NCBI GenBank assembly: GCA_900552135.1
Contig: URYN01000009.1
Coordinates: forward strand, 1 to 64,000
Source of the DNA: an uncultured Clostridium sp.
GTDB lineage: Bacteria > Bacillota > Clostridia > TANB77 > CAG-508
Length of the DNA: 64,000 bases
Direction of reading: 5' to 3'
The notes under the pieces are model-generated. The model did no database searches and was not told the origin of the DNA. It saw only the letters and a program-made list of their open reading frames with translations. A program made the translations under genes and the position numbers. Position 1 is the stretch's first letter; the number at the start of each line of letters is the position of its first letter. Shown here piece by piece: positions 9,569 to 18,880 of the stretch.

Positions 9569-9789
9569 TTCTCGTATAGATTTTTAAAGCTCCACCTTAG
9601 TATTTATATTAGGGCTGATTTACTTATTAATAACTTCTACACGAATTCTCCTTACATAAATTTAGGTTTTAAAGTTTCCTATAAACTGTGTTTTCTGTAC
9701 CTGCTATTTTTTAGAATTATAATCAACAAAGTTTTTTATTATAATTATTTTTTGCCCACCAATTCGTTAATGTATACTCAATAACTCTT

Positions 9790-11034
9790 TTAATTTGTAA
9801 TTATCATATTGTTTGTAAAGTCTAGTCCTGTTTTAGAATTTTCCTTATGTGCTAGTGTGTAAACATCTGTTGCAAATATATCTAATTGTAGCATCTTCAT
9901 TAAATCTTTATTGCCACCTTTTGCATTCTGGTCAATAAATTTCTTTACAGAAGTTATCATCTTTATTTTTGGATTTCTTCTAGATATTTCAGATAATAAC
10001 ATCTTTCCATTTTGATTAAATCCTAGAACTCTTGCATAAGGTATTATCTTCTTTGAAGTCTCCATAGTTTTCTTATCTATTCCCAATAAAGCATATAATA
10101 AAATTCTTTGTATTCTAGTCTGAGTGTATCTTTTTGTTTTTACCAGACTCATGAACTCTTTTAAAGTGCTTGCATTGCTTGCCGCAGATTTTATAGCATT
10201 TTCCAAACCTTCACTAACATCTGGTAGCTCCGCAATTTGCTCTGGGCTCATTTTTCTTAATTGGAACAAGATTTCTTTCTCATATTCTTCAATAGAAAGA
10301 ACTATATGAGATTTGTTCATCTCGTTGCCCAGTATCTGATAAGTGCTTCTTGGTATTACCTTGCTTAAATCTTTATACTCTTTTCTCTGGAGCATACTTC
10401 TTATAGCAGTTGCACTTGCAAAATCATCGACAATTCTATTGTCATTATAATATACTTTTTTTCTTTCTATTATAATGGGCTCCATTGGACTTCTTTGCTT
10501 CTTTAAAGCCTTCAAATATTCTACAGCCAAAATGTTATTAGGGCTATTCAAAATATTAGCATATCTTTTAATATCATTAAGATACATCATCGCAGCATTT
10601 TGTCTTGCAGAAGGATATGAAATTCCACTTTTTAGTTCATGTGTTAAAATATTGGTATAAGCTCTTGGTTCTTCATATAGAACATTTGCAATATTATTCA
10701 AAGCTCCAAAGTCATTCGTTTCGGCACCAAATGAAACACTATCAACTATTTTTAAGCTATCAAGAAGCTTTATTCCTCCACTCGCAAAATTTTCAGCACT
10801 CGAAATGCTGTATATGGTTGGAAGTTCAAGAACTAAATCGGCTCCTCCACAAATAGCCATATATGCCTTAGCCCATTTATCTACAATAGAGGTATCTCCT
10901 CTTTGAGTAAAATTACCTGAAATTACAGCAACACAAAAATCAGCATCAGCATTCTGCTTTGCCTGTTGCAAATGATAATAATGACCATTATGGAATGGGT
11001 TATATTCTGCTATTATTCCAACAACTTTACTCAT
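9790..11034 (-). CDS. tmcAL: tRNA(Met) cytidine acetate ligase
   Basis: 414 residues. TmcAL (formerly YlbM) makes N4-acetylcytidine at the wobble position of elongator tRNA-Met using ATP and acetate. The N-terminal nucleotidyltransferase signature A-E-Y-N-P-F-H-N-G-H is at residues 9-18, with the H15/H18 pair of the HxGH motif. S-G-N-F-T-Q-R-G and F-G-A-E-T-N-D are also family hallmarks. The start has AAAGGAGG. It diverges from rnhA across 348 bases and has its own promoter at 11118-11146. Confidence 0.92.
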   Translation of the reverse strand: MSKVVGIIAEYNPFHNGHYYHLQQAKQNADADFCVAVISGNFTQRGDTSIVDKWAKAYMAICGGADLVLELPTIYSISSAENFASGGIKLLDSLKIVDSVSFGAETNDFGALNNIANVLYEEPRAYTNILTHELKSGISYPSARQNAAMMYLNDIKRYANILNSPNNILAVEYLKALKKQRSPMEPIIIERKKVYYNDNRIVDDFASATAIRSMLQRKEYKDLSKVIPRSTYQILGNEMNKSHIVLSIEEYEKEILFQLRKMSPEQIAELPDVSEGLENAIKSAASNASTLKEFMSLVKTKRYTQTRIQRILLYALLGIDKKTMETSKKIIPYARVLGFNQNGKMLLSEISRRNPKIKMITSVKKFIDQNAKGGNKDLMKMLQLDIFATDVYTLAHKENSKTGLDFTNNMIITN

Positions 11035-11117
11035 GTTGTGCCTCCTTTAATTTTTTCTAGGTAGAATTCATTTTTCTATTTTATATATTAATTGTAAAAC
11101 GTGATTTTACATTATGT

Positions 11118-11146
11118 ATAATATCACAAAACAGATTTATTTACAA
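11118..11146 (-). promoter_or_regulatory. tmcAL promoter
   Basis: Minus-strand TTGTAA (11141-11146), 17-base spacer, TATTAT (11118-11123). Confidence 0.65.
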
Positions 11147-11202
11147 TATAAAAATAGTAGTACTTCGTGAAGTGTTTGTTCAATTTTTTATATTTCATAA
11201 TA

Positions 11203-11231
11203 TTGCATCTATTGGGGTTTATTGGTATAAT
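11203..11231 (+). promoter_or_regulatory. rnhA promoter
   Basis: TTGCAT (11203-11208), 17-base spacer, consensus TATAAT (11226-11231), leaving a leader of about 145 bases before rnhA. Confidence 0.7.
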
Positions 11232-11382
11232 ATCATTGATTTTAATAAGTAGATTTTTATTTTTGAATTTCAAAATTTAAATTTTAATATTCAAAATTCT
11301 ATTTAAATAGTGAATTTTATAACTGGTTCATGGGTATTTCCAAGTTCAAAAGCCCAAATAAATTATATAAGGAATTAAATTT

Positions 11383-11823
11383 ATGGAAGAGATTACAATT
11401 TATACTGATGGTGCATGTTCTGGTAATCCTGGTCCTGGCGGATGGGGTGCTATTTTAATGATGGGAGATGTTCGTAAAGAAATATCTGGTGGTTCTGAGA
11501 ATACTACTAATAATATAATGGAGTTGTCTGCTGTTATTGAGGCTTTGAAACTTTTGAAAAGACCTTGTAAAGTAAATGTTTTCAGCGATAGTGCTTATGT
11601 TGTAAATGCTTTCAACCAAAAATGGATTTATGGTTGGATAAAGAAAAATTGGAGAACTGCTGGTGGCGATTCTGTTAAAAATAAAGAACTTTGGCAAGAA
11701 TTATATTCTCTTACTAAAGTTCATGATGTTACTTTCAATAAAGTTAAAGGGCATGCAGATAATGAATTCAATAATAGATGTGATGAAATGGCTGTTGCAG
11801 AAAGTAAAAAATTTATTCGTTAA
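11383..11823 (+). CDS. rnhA: Ribonuclease HI
   Basis: 146 residues. RNase HI cuts the RNA strand of RNA:DNA hybrids. The catalytic set is complete and nearly at the E. coli numbering: D9 (YTDGACSGNPGPGG), E47 (MEL), D69 (FSDSAYV), the loop H124 (KGHADN) and D134 (RCDEMA). The basic handle region (W-I-K-K-N-W-R-T) that helps bind hybrids is present. It is transcribed opposite to its neighbours from its own promoter and closed by a terminator. Confidence 0.95.
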   Translation: MEEITIYTDGACSGNPGPGGWGAILMMGDVRKEISGGSENTTNNIMELSAVIEALKLLKRPCKVNVFSDSAYVVNAFNQKWIYGWIKKNWRTAGGDSVKNKELWQELYSLTKVHDVTFNKVKGHADNEFNNRCDEMAVAESKKFIR

Positions 11824-11835
11824 AATATAGATATC

Positions 11836-11880
11836 AAAATCGCTCAAATAAGATTTCTTATTTAGAGCGATTTTATTTTC
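11836..11880 (+). terminator. Bidirectional terminator between rnhA and the YfhO gene
   Basis: AAAATCGCTC and GAGCGATTTT arms with an inner AAATAAGA/TTATTT extension, flanked by A-runs and T-runs. The two flanking genes converge here, so it can serve both. Confidence 0.85.
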
Positions 11881-11921
11881 TAGTATTATTAAAATTTGTT
11901 TATGTATTAATTTTGTAATTT

Positions 11922-14582
11922 TTAGCTTATCCACTGTTTTATTGATTGTATTATGCACATTACATATACTTTTAAATAGAATCCCACTGTTATTACAATA
12001 TAAATTCCGAATCCCATATTTACTATTATCTTGTCTAGCAGTCCGTCTTTTTTTATAAATCTTTTTATTCCGAATGTGTATATCAATATTATTACAAGTG
12101 TAGCTATAGATAGTTCTATTCCTAACTTCATCTTTGCTGGTATGAATGTAAGTTCTATTTCATTTGTTCCTTCCTTCAACTCAAGGCTCATGTATGTATT
12201 GAATGTTCTGTTTACATTTGTTGTTTCACCATTATTTGTGCCTGTCCAGCCTGCGTCATAAGTAATTGGTAAGAATAGTTTTTGTCCTGCTTTTGCATTT
12301 TCTATTTTAATACTTATTTTGTTTCCTTCTATTTTTATATCTTTGGTACACTCTTCTTTGTAGTCTGCAAATGCGTTCTCATATTTTTCTAATGATAATG
12401 TAGCAAATTTCAAGTTACATTTTCCTTTGTAGCTTCTTGCCTCTATCTCTACTTCTTCATTTTCAAATTTTCCTAAGTTTATAAGTCCATTGCTATATCT
12501 GTATGGGTATATTGTGTTTTCATAATCGTTAATCCAAGGAACTTTTACTGTTTCTCCATTGACTTTTATGCTATATAGTGAAGTATCTTCTTCACTTCCA
12601 TACACATATAAATATGATTTTTCATTTACATTTACTTTGTACTTGAAGGTTTCGACTTTTTCATCTTTACTGATTGATTCTCTTTCCGAATCTACTTTTT
12701 CTATTATGTCTTCTGTTTTATTGAATAGTTGTTTGTATACATAGTTTTGTGTTGCATAAACATCATCTGCCTGTGGTATAGTGCTTATGTCATTATTGTT
12801 TTCATATATAATTCCATAAGGAAGTACGTTTTTATATTCATATAGATTAATATTTTCTTTAGATGTTCCATCATATTTGAATATTTCGCCGTCTAGTTCA
12901 CTATTCGAGAATACATATTTTACGCCTAAAATCGCATCAAAAATTGGTGTTCCTCCTGCATCTCCAAGTTTTGTGTAGTTTCTGGTGTATCCTAAACTTG
13001 AATGTGTTTCTACTTGTTCTTTGCTTATTACATGTAAGAAAGTAGACATAGATGGAGCATCTAATACCAATGGATAGTTTTCTGTCAAATTTTGATCTGG
13101 ATCTCTATATCTGTAAAGTTCTGTTTCATTTGTCTTGAATTTTTCTAACAAATTGTCTGCTACTAAAATTGAACTATCTGAGTGTTCTGCTCCTCCTCTT
13201 GCACTTTCCGGTACTCCAATATAAGCTAATCCATGAAGTATAATTTCAGCAATCACAACAAATGCTATTAGTCCATTTCTCAATTTTATTTTTTCTATTT
13301 TCAAAAGTTCTCTTATGATGTACGCAAATAAAATAGTTTGAATACAAATTGATAAAAAGTTATTTGTTTTAATCCTGAATGCAGGTTGGCCTTGGTTTAT
13401 TTCTGTTATTGTTGTTGGTGTTAAAATTATAATTGGTATAAGTGCTAAGATTATAAAAATAACATCTGCTATTTCAAATTTTTTATCATTTTTGTAATAT
13501 TTTGTAATGTAGTACATTGCACAATTCATCATAACAAATATTGGTATAAAGCCATATCTGAATGGAAAGCTGTTGTGTGAACCTGTATGCCATAACATAT
13601 TTATTCTTTCAAATAATATGGGCAAGACGCCACATATCAATAGACTTAATAACAGCATTTTTACTGTATTGTCTTTTTTGAAATATTTTACTAAGCTTAC
13701 AGTTCCTAATAAACTTAGTGATGATAACATTAAGAATGTTAGTTTCATTCCTGCTTCGTAATTTCTTACTATTGTAGCCTTTTGTCCGGCCATTCTGTAT
13801 GAACTCATTGTTTGTGAAAATGCTGGTAAGAAAGAGAACATCGATAAAAATAGTGATAAAATTACTGCAATTACAATTTTTCCTGCAACTCTTTTTCTAT
13901 CTTCTTTCTTTGCATAGAAGAATACTGCAAATGGCAGGCAAGATAATATAAAGAATAGAATCATATATGATATGTAGTAGCTAATTATCAAGCTTAATGT
14001 TAGTATTACAATAAATAATCCAGATTTGTTTTGAGTAAGAAGTCTGTGCACTCCTAAGCAGAATATTGGGAATATTGCAACAACGTCAAGCCACATTATG
14101 TTTGTATAGCTGATTAAAACATAAGCAGATAATGAGTACATTACGCTAAATAAAACTTTCCAAAACTCTAAGCTCGAGCCTTCGTTCTCACTTTTCTTGT
14201 ATATTTTGTCAAAGAATATGTATGTTGATAGAGCTATAAATGCTATTCTTATTAATAATAAATACGAGAATGCATATATTATATTTTCTCTCTTGAATAA
14301 TGCAATTAGCCATGCAAATGGACTTGCAAATCCATCAAGTAATACTCCTCCAAATACATTTGAACCACTACCTAAAGTGTATGAATAGAATAGAGATTTT
14401 CCACCTCTTAATATGTCCCATAATAGATGATAAAAAGTCTCGTAAGATTGTCCCATATCCGCATGTGCGACAGTCATTCCTCCAAAAGGATAAATTCCTT
14501 TAATTGCATATAAAATTAGCGTTATGGCTATTGCAATCGCTGGTGAAATTAAAAATTTACCGTATTTTTTTACTTTTTCCAT
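11922..14582 (-). CDS. YfhO-family large membrane protein
   Basis: 886 residues. The N-terminal half holds about 12 hydrophobic helices; the C-terminal half is mostly extracytoplasmic, with a last helix pair at the end. The opening helix followed by H-A-D-M-G-Q-S-Y and L-G-S-G-S-N-V-F-G is characteristic of YfhO proteins, which have a GT-C-like fold. B. subtilis YfhO takes part in glycosylation of teichoic acid; a similar envelope role here is inference. The ATG at 14582 has AGGAG at good spacing; a GTG two codons upstream is also in frame. Two palindromic repeats lie upstream and a shared terminator follows. Confidence 0.8.
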   Translation of the reverse strand: MEKVKKYGKFLISPAIAIAITLILYAIKGIYPFGGMTVAHADMGQSYETFYHLLWDILRGGKSLFYSYTLGSGSNVFGGVLLDGFASPFAWLIALFKRENIIYAFSYLLLIRIAFIALSTYIFFDKIYKKSENEGSSLEFWKVLFSVMYSLSAYVLISYTNIMWLDVVAIFPIFCLGVHRLLTQNKSGLFIVILTLSLIISYYISYMILFFILSCLPFAVFFYAKKEDRKRVAGKIVIAVILSLFLSMFSFLPAFSQTMSSYRMAGQKATIVRNYEAGMKLTFLMLSSLSLLGTVSLVKYFKKDNTVKMLLLSLLICGVLPILFERINMLWHTGSHNSFPFRYGFIPIFVMMNCAMYYITKYYKNDKKFEIADVIFIILALIPIIILTPTTITEINQGQPAFRIKTNNFLSICIQTILFAYIIRELLKIEKIKLRNGLIAFVVIAEIILHGLAYIGVPESARGGAEHSDSSILVADNLLEKFKTNETELYRYRDPDQNLTENYPLVLDAPSMSTFLHVISKEQVETHSSLGYTRNYTKLGDAGGTPIFDAILGVKYVFSNSELDGEIFKYDGTSKENINLYEYKNVLPYGIIYENNNDISTIPQADDVYATQNYVYKQLFNKTEDIIEKVDSERESISKDEKVETFKYKVNVNEKSYLYVYGSEEDTSLYSIKVNGETVKVPWINDYENTIYPYRYSNGLINLGKFENEEVEIEARSYKGKCNLKFATLSLEKYENAFADYKEECTKDIKIEGNKISIKIENAKAGQKLFLPITYDAGWTGTNNGETTNVNRTFNTYMSLELKEGTNEIELTFIPAKMKLGIELSIATLVIILIYTFGIKRFIKKDGLLDKIIVNMGFGIYIVITVGFYLKVYVMCIIQSIKQWIS

Positions 14583-14615
14583 AATCACATCTCCTTTTTT
14601 CTATGCCTATTTAGA

Positions 14616-14658
14616 AATAAATCGCCCAATAGGGACGTCCCTTTTTGGGCGATTTATT
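14616..14658. repeat. CGCCCAA palindromic repeat, copy 1
   Basis: Inverted repeat with arms AATAAATCGCCCAA and TTGGGCGATTTATT around a core GGGACGTCCC. It is the longest of five related copies in this window (others at 14688, 15984, 48858 and 61083). It lies between the YfhO gene and copy 2. Confidence 0.85.
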
Positions 14659-14687
14659 AATTTCTTTATATATATGAAAAATATATC

Positions 14688-14720
14688 TTCGCCCAAAAAA
14701 GGACATCCCTATTGGGCGAA
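14688..14720. repeat. CGCCCAA palindromic repeat, copy 2
   Basis: Arms TTCGCCCAA and TTGGGCGAA around GGACATCCC. Its internal asymmetry (AAAAAA on the left, TAT on the right) is reversed relative to copy 1, so the pair at 14616-14720 is in inverted orientation. It may terminate adh transcription. Confidence 0.85.
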
Positions 14721-14810
14721 AATATTAATTTTTTTACATATATGAAATAATGTATCTTTACTCAATAAATTATCCTAATTCAGCAAAGTTTCCTTTATTT
14801 CTTATTTTTA

Positions 14811-15968
14811 TTACCAAGCTTTTTCATATAAGTCTATGAAGTCTTGTTTTGTTACTTCTCTTGGATTTCCTGGTTTACAAGGGTCAACCATTGCTTTATC
14901 TGCAAGCATTGCGAAATCTTTCTTCTTTGCTCCAACATCTTTTACTGTTTGAGTTATTCCAACAGCTTCTGATAAGTCTCTTACTTTTTCGCATAATGTC
15001 TTTACAGCTTCTTCATCTGTGAATTTCATTGCATTTATTCCCATTCCCTGTGTTAAAATTTCTTTATATAGGTCTGCACAAACAGCTCCATTAAATTCTA
15101 GTACAGTTGGAAGTAATATTGCATTTGCTAAACCGTGAGGTGTATCATAAACAGCTCCTAATTGATGTGCCATTGAGTGAACTATTCCAAGTCCAACATT
15201 TGAGAATCCCATTCCAGCTATATATTGACCTAATCCAACATCATCTATTGCTTTTTGATCTTTATCATTTACAGCAGCTGCTAAATTTTTGTAAATTAGT
15301 TGAATTGCTTTCATAGAGAACATTTGAGACATTGTGTTGTGTGCCTTTGTTATATATCCTTCTATTGCATGTGTTAATGCGTCCATTCCAGTTGCAGCAG
15401 CTAATTTTTTTGGCATAGAAGCCATAAGTTCTGTATCAACTATTGCTAAAACTGGTATATCATGTGGGTCAACACAAACCATTTTTACTTTTCTTTCTTC
15501 ATCTGTTATAACATAGTTTATTGTAACTTCTGCTGCAGTTCCTGCTGTTGTTGGCATTGCAATCATTGGAAGTCCTTTTTTCTTTGTGTTTGATAGTCCG
15601 TTTAGAGAAACAACATCATCTCTATCAGGATTTTCCATTAGTATAGATATAGCTTTTGCTGTATCCATGCTTGATCCTCCACCTACTGCAAGAATAACAT
15701 CTGGTCTAAACCATCTGCTCTTCTTATAACCTGTTAATACGTTTTCTATTGAAGGATTTGGTTTTACTTCATCATATAATTCGTATTTAACTCTTCCTTC
15801 TTCAAGAATATTCATAACTTTGTCTGTAACTCCTGCATCAACAAGAGATTTGTCAGATACTAAAAATACTCTTTTGTATCCTCTGTCTTTTAGTTCATCT
15901 AATAAAACTTCTCTAGCTCCAAAGCCAAAATATGAAGTTTCGTTTAATATAAATCTTGTATTTGCCAT
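14811..15968 (-). CDS. Iron-containing alcohol dehydrogenase (lactaldehyde reductase-like)
   Basis: 385 residues, the usual size for group III Fe-dependent alcohol dehydrogenases. The NAD-binding motif G-G-G-S-S-M-D-T-A-K and the metal-binding stretches D-A-L-T-H-A-I-E-G and M-A-H-Q-L-G-A-V-Y-D-T-P-H-G, which carry the conserved His ligands, are all visible. The family reduces small aldehydes (lactaldehyde, propionaldehyde, butyraldehyde) to alcohols; the substrate cannot be decided here. The start is the ATG at 15968 with AGGAG; an upstream TTG falls in the palindromic repeat. It is the last gene of the FIST-ALDH-ADH unit. Confidence 0.9.
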   Translation of the reverse strand: MANTRFILNETSYFGFGAREVLLDELKDRGYKRVFLVSDKSLVDAGVTDKVMNILEEGRVKYELYDEVKPNPSIENVLTGYKKSRWFRPDVILAVGGGSSMDTAKAISILMENPDRDDVVSLNGLSNTKKKGLPMIAMPTTAGTAAEVTINYVITDEERKVKMVCVDPHDIPVLAIVDTELMASMPKKLAAATGMDALTHAIEGYITKAHNTMSQMFSMKAIQLIYKNLAAAVNDKDQKAIDDVGLGQYIAGMGFSNVGLGIVHSMAHQLGAVYDTPHGLANAILLPTVLEFNGAVCADLYKEILTQGMGINAMKFTDEEAVKTLCEKVRDLSEAVGITQTVKDVGAKKKDFAMLADKAMVDPCKPGNPREVTKQDFIDLYEKAW

Positions 15969-15983
15969 AATTTTTCTCCTTTT

Positions 15984-16014
15984 TTCGCCCAATATGGACG
16001 TCCCTTTTGGGCGA
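15984..16014. repeat. CGCCCAA palindromic repeat, copy 3, next to the adh ribosome-binding site
   Basis: Arms TTCGCCCAA and TTGGGCGAA around TGGACGTCCC. It fills the 56-base gap between the aldehyde dehydrogenase stop and the adh start and ends about 5 bases from the adh AGGAG. Confidence 0.85.
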
Positions 16015-16024
16015 ATTTAAATTT

Positions 16025-17656
16025 TTATAATATATTTTTTAAGACTATTGTCTTTACTCTGCTCATTTCTTGTAATGTGCTTGATACTCCCTCGTTGCCT
16101 ATTCCACTGTGTTTCCAGCCTCCGAATGGCATTTCAAAACTTCTGAAGAAACTTGCACCATTTACTATTGCTCCACCACATTCTAGCTTATTGGCAATTT
16201 TTAATCCTCTTGAGTAATCTTTTGTGATTACACATCCGCAAAGTCCATAAGATGATTGATTTGCAATTTCTATTGCTTCTTCTTCGGTGTCGAATCCTAT
16301 TACTGGGATTACAGGTCCGAATATTTCCATGTCTTTTGCAACGTCCATATCCTTTGTTACATTATCTAGTATTGTTGGATAATAGAATGCATCTTCTCTT
16401 TTTCCTCCGCAAACTAATGTTGCACCTTGTTCAATTGTTTTGTTTACTTGTTCTTCTATTCTTTGTGCAGCATGAATATTTATCATTGGTCCCATTTGAG
16501 TATCTTCTTTACTTGGGTCTCCGACTCTTAATTTTGATATTACATCTTTCATTCTGTCTATGAATTCTTGTTTTCTTGAATTATGAATTAAGAATCTCTT
16601 GCTTGCACAGCAAACTTGACCTCCATTGTACAATCTTCCCCAGATTGTTTCTTTTATTGCTAAGTTCATGTCTCCATCTTCTAACATTATGAAAGCATCA
16701 TTTCCGCCTAGCTCTAGCATTACATGTGTTAAGTTTTGAGAAGCTGTTCCCATTGTTTGAATTCCTGCCCCAGTGCTTCCTGTTAAAGAAACTAAAGACA
16801 CTCCTTTATGTCTTGCTAATGCTTGACCAACAATAGGTCCATCTCCTGTAACTACTTGAATTACACCTGCTGGAACACCTGCTTCTACCATTAATTTAAC
16901 ATATTCTATTAATGTTAATGGATTGTAATTTGATGGCTTTATAATTATCGAGTTTCCCATCATCAATGCAGGTGGTACTTTTTGGCAAAATAAATCACTT
17001 GGGAAGTTAAATGGTATTATTGCAACTATAACTCCAAGAGGTGCTCTAGTTGTAATTTGCATTGTTTTCTCGTTTCCTAATTCAGATGAACCAACTAAGC
17101 TTTCTCCATATAAGTGTTTTGCTTTTTCAACAAACCCACGTACACCAATTCTTACATTTGCAATTTCCCCTCTCGCCTCTGTTATTGGCTTTCCTGTTTC
17201 AGCAGATAATAAACCTGCTAAACGCTCTTTGTTTTCATCTACTAAATCTACGAACTTATAAAGGATTTCACCTCTATCATAAATTGAAACTTTTTCCCAT
17301 TCTTTTTGCATATCTTTTGCAACTGTAACAGCTTCATCAACATCCTCCAAGCTAATGTTTGGAACCTTGTCTATTAACTCGCCTGTTGCAGGATTTACAA
17401 CTTCTATCTTAGCACCATTAGAGCTTTCTTTCCAATCTCTTCCTATTAAAACTTTCACACAATCGCCTTCCTTCTTTTTTAAATTAGATTCTACAATCCT
17501 TTTACCTTCTTGAATCACATTTCCGGTGACCTTAATCACGCTATCTAAAACTTTTTCAAATTTTAGATTTAATTTACTTTGATCAGAGCCTTTTTCAGCC
17601 TCGTAATCTTCTTGCTGGCAAGGCTCCTCTAACTCTGCCTTCCCAGAGTTTGGCAT
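16025..17656 (-). CDS. NAD(P)-dependent aldehyde dehydrogenase with N-terminal extension
   Basis: 543 residues, longer than the usual ~480. The ALDH core starts near residue 68 (V-K-V-L-I-G-R-D-W). It shows the cofactor region P-F-N-F-P-S-D, the L-T-G-S-T-G turn, the catalytic Glu in L-E-L-G-G-N-D and the nucleophile Cys in G-Q-V-C-C-A-S-K-R. Substrate class is open (lactaldehyde or semialdehyde-type). The first ~65 residues are extra: an acidic Cys/Gln-rich stretch, then a helix with amphipathic pattern. The ATG follows the stop of the FIST gene without a gap and has no good ribosome-binding site, so coupled translation is likely, or the start lies further in. Confidence 0.88.
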   Translation of the reverse strand: MPNSGKAELEEPCQQEDYEAEKGSDQSKLNLKFEKVLDSVIKVTGNVIQEGKRIVESNLKKKEGDCVKVLIGRDWKESSNGAKIEVVNPATGELIDKVPNISLEDVDEAVTVAKDMQKEWEKVSIYDRGEILYKFVDLVDENKERLAGLLSAETGKPITEARGEIANVRIGVRGFVEKAKHLYGESLVGSSELGNEKTMQITTRAPLGVIVAIIPFNFPSDLFCQKVPPALMMGNSIIIKPSNYNPLTLIEYVKLMVEAGVPAGVIQVVTGDGPIVGQALARHKGVSLVSLTGSTGAGIQTMGTASQNLTHVMLELGGNDAFIMLEDGDMNLAIKETIWGRLYNGGQVCCASKRFLIHNSRKQEFIDRMKDVISKLRVGDPSKEDTQMGPMINIHAAQRIEEQVNKTIEQGATLVCGGKREDAFYYPTILDNVTKDMDVAKDMEIFGPVIPVIGFDTEEEAIEIANQSSYGLCGCVITKDYSRGLKIANKLECGGAIVNGASFFRSFEMPFGGWKHSGIGNEGVSSTLQEMSRVKTIVLKNIL

Positions 17657-18829
17657 TCATTTATTCTTGCCAAATCCAGTGAATGAAAGCATTAATCCAC
17701 CACAAGTATTTTCTCCGTGATCTTCTGTTCCATATTCACCAAATGTAAATACAGTTAAGAATGGAACACCTTTTGCTTCCTTCTTTAATTGTTTTGCAAC
17801 TTCATCAATTCTGTCGCCTATTCCTAATTTTCTTCCACCACAGTGAACTAGTAAATAAGCTCCTGCTTCACATGGAAGGCTTGTTCTTACAGTTTTTAAA
17901 GTTTTTCCTGTTGAATCTATTAACTCATCAACACTTGCTTGCATTTGAATTACTGCAGTGTTTATTGCTAAGTTATTTCCAATATTCATTGATAAATCTT
18001 CGTTTCCAACCATTGGGTGACGAATTGCTATTAATGAACCCAATCTATCTTTTACTCCTAAAGGCTCTGTTATAGTAGATGAAAGTAAATTCATTCCCAT
18101 TAAATCTTTTACTTTTTTGCCTGTCCATTTTGCATAAACATTCATGGCAGGTTTTCCATCTATTTCAACTAATTGTCTTTTTCCATTTAATTTTGTTATG
18201 ATTCCAGAATTTACAGTTTCATGATAAGCTCCTGTATATTTGTTTATCATTGGTTTATTTGTGTAGAAGAATGCCACAGCAACACCATCTGAGAAGCATT
18301 TATCGTTTGTGAAGATTTTCCAATCTCCTGCAACTGCATCATCAGCAGCACTTCCACCAAAGAAAGGAACACAGCCTATTACATCTTCTATACCCTTTAC
18401 ATATTCTTCTTCCTCAGCTGGAGAAGCAACCATGTAGAAGTATGCGGGTGCTCTGTCTGTTCCAACTTTTGCCATTGCCTCTTTTGCAACTTTTCTTCCT
18501 GTTTCTCTTGGATTTTTTCCACGCTCTGAACCAGCAACACCAACTGCTGTTTCGTCATCACCTATTGCAAGCATTCCAGCAAATCCATCTTCTGATGAAA
18601 TTACACCATCTGGTACAATTATTGCTCCTGAAGAAGTACATCCAATTATTGGAGCTGTTCCTAAAACTGATTTTGCTCCTTCTAATAATTTGTTCTGATT
18701 GTATTTTACAGAACTAAATAAAAAGGCAACTTTAGTCTCCATAAGATTTACAACTGCCTTCTCAGCACACGCTTTACCAGCTGTATAGCTGTCTTTATCT
18801 GTGCTATAACTTACATTTGATTTTAACAT
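17657..18829 (-). CDS. FIST domain sensor protein
   Basis: 390 residues with FIST_N (about 30-220) followed by FIST_C (about 225-370). Marks include I-G-C-T-S-S-G-A near the front, V-P-F-F-G-G-S-A-A-D-D in the middle and the C-terminal A-G-A-Y-L-L-V-H-C-G-G-R. FIST proteins are thought to sense small ligands, perhaps amino acids, and are usually tied to signalling domains; here the domain stands alone. It heads a transcript with aldehyde and alcohol dehydrogenases, so a metabolic sensing role is possible but inferred. AAGGAGG precedes the ATG and a consensus promoter lies at 18881-18909. Confidence 0.88.
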   Translation of the reverse strand: MLKSNVSYSTDKDSYTAGKACAEKAVVNLMETKVAFLFSSVKYNQNKLLEGAKSVLGTAPIIGCTSSGAIIVPDGVISSEDGFAGMLAIGDDETAVGVAGSERGKNPRETGRKVAKEAMAKVGTDRAPAYFYMVASPAEEEEYVKGIEDVIGCVPFFGGSAADDAVAGDWKIFTNDKCFSDGVAVAFFYTNKPMINKYTGAYHETVNSGIITKLNGKRQLVEIDGKPAMNVYAKWTGKKVKDLMGMNLLSSTITEPLGVKDRLGSLIAIRHPMVGNEDLSMNIGNNLAINTAVIQMQASVDELIDSTGKTLKTVRTSLPCEAGAYLLVHCGGRKLGIGDRIDEVAKQLKKEAKGVPFLTVFTFGEYGTEDHGENTCGGLMLSFTGFGKNK

Positions 18830-18880
18830 AATTTATCCTCCTTAGTATATTTTGTGCGATTTTTCCTATAGCATGTTTAG

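Larger units (their letters stand above)
11035..11382. other. Divergent tmcAL/rnhA control region
   Basis: This 348-base stretch without a gene holds a minus promoter for tmcAL (11118-11146) and a plus promoter for rnhA (11203-11231). The predicted rnhA 5' leader is about 145 bases and very AT-rich. I see no recognisable riboswitch or leader peptide in it. Confidence 0.6.

Noticed and set aside
14811..18829. Bacterial microcompartment locus
   Set aside because: ALDH and ADH are present but no BMC shell protein, pfl/diol dehydratase or phosphotransacylase is in the window.
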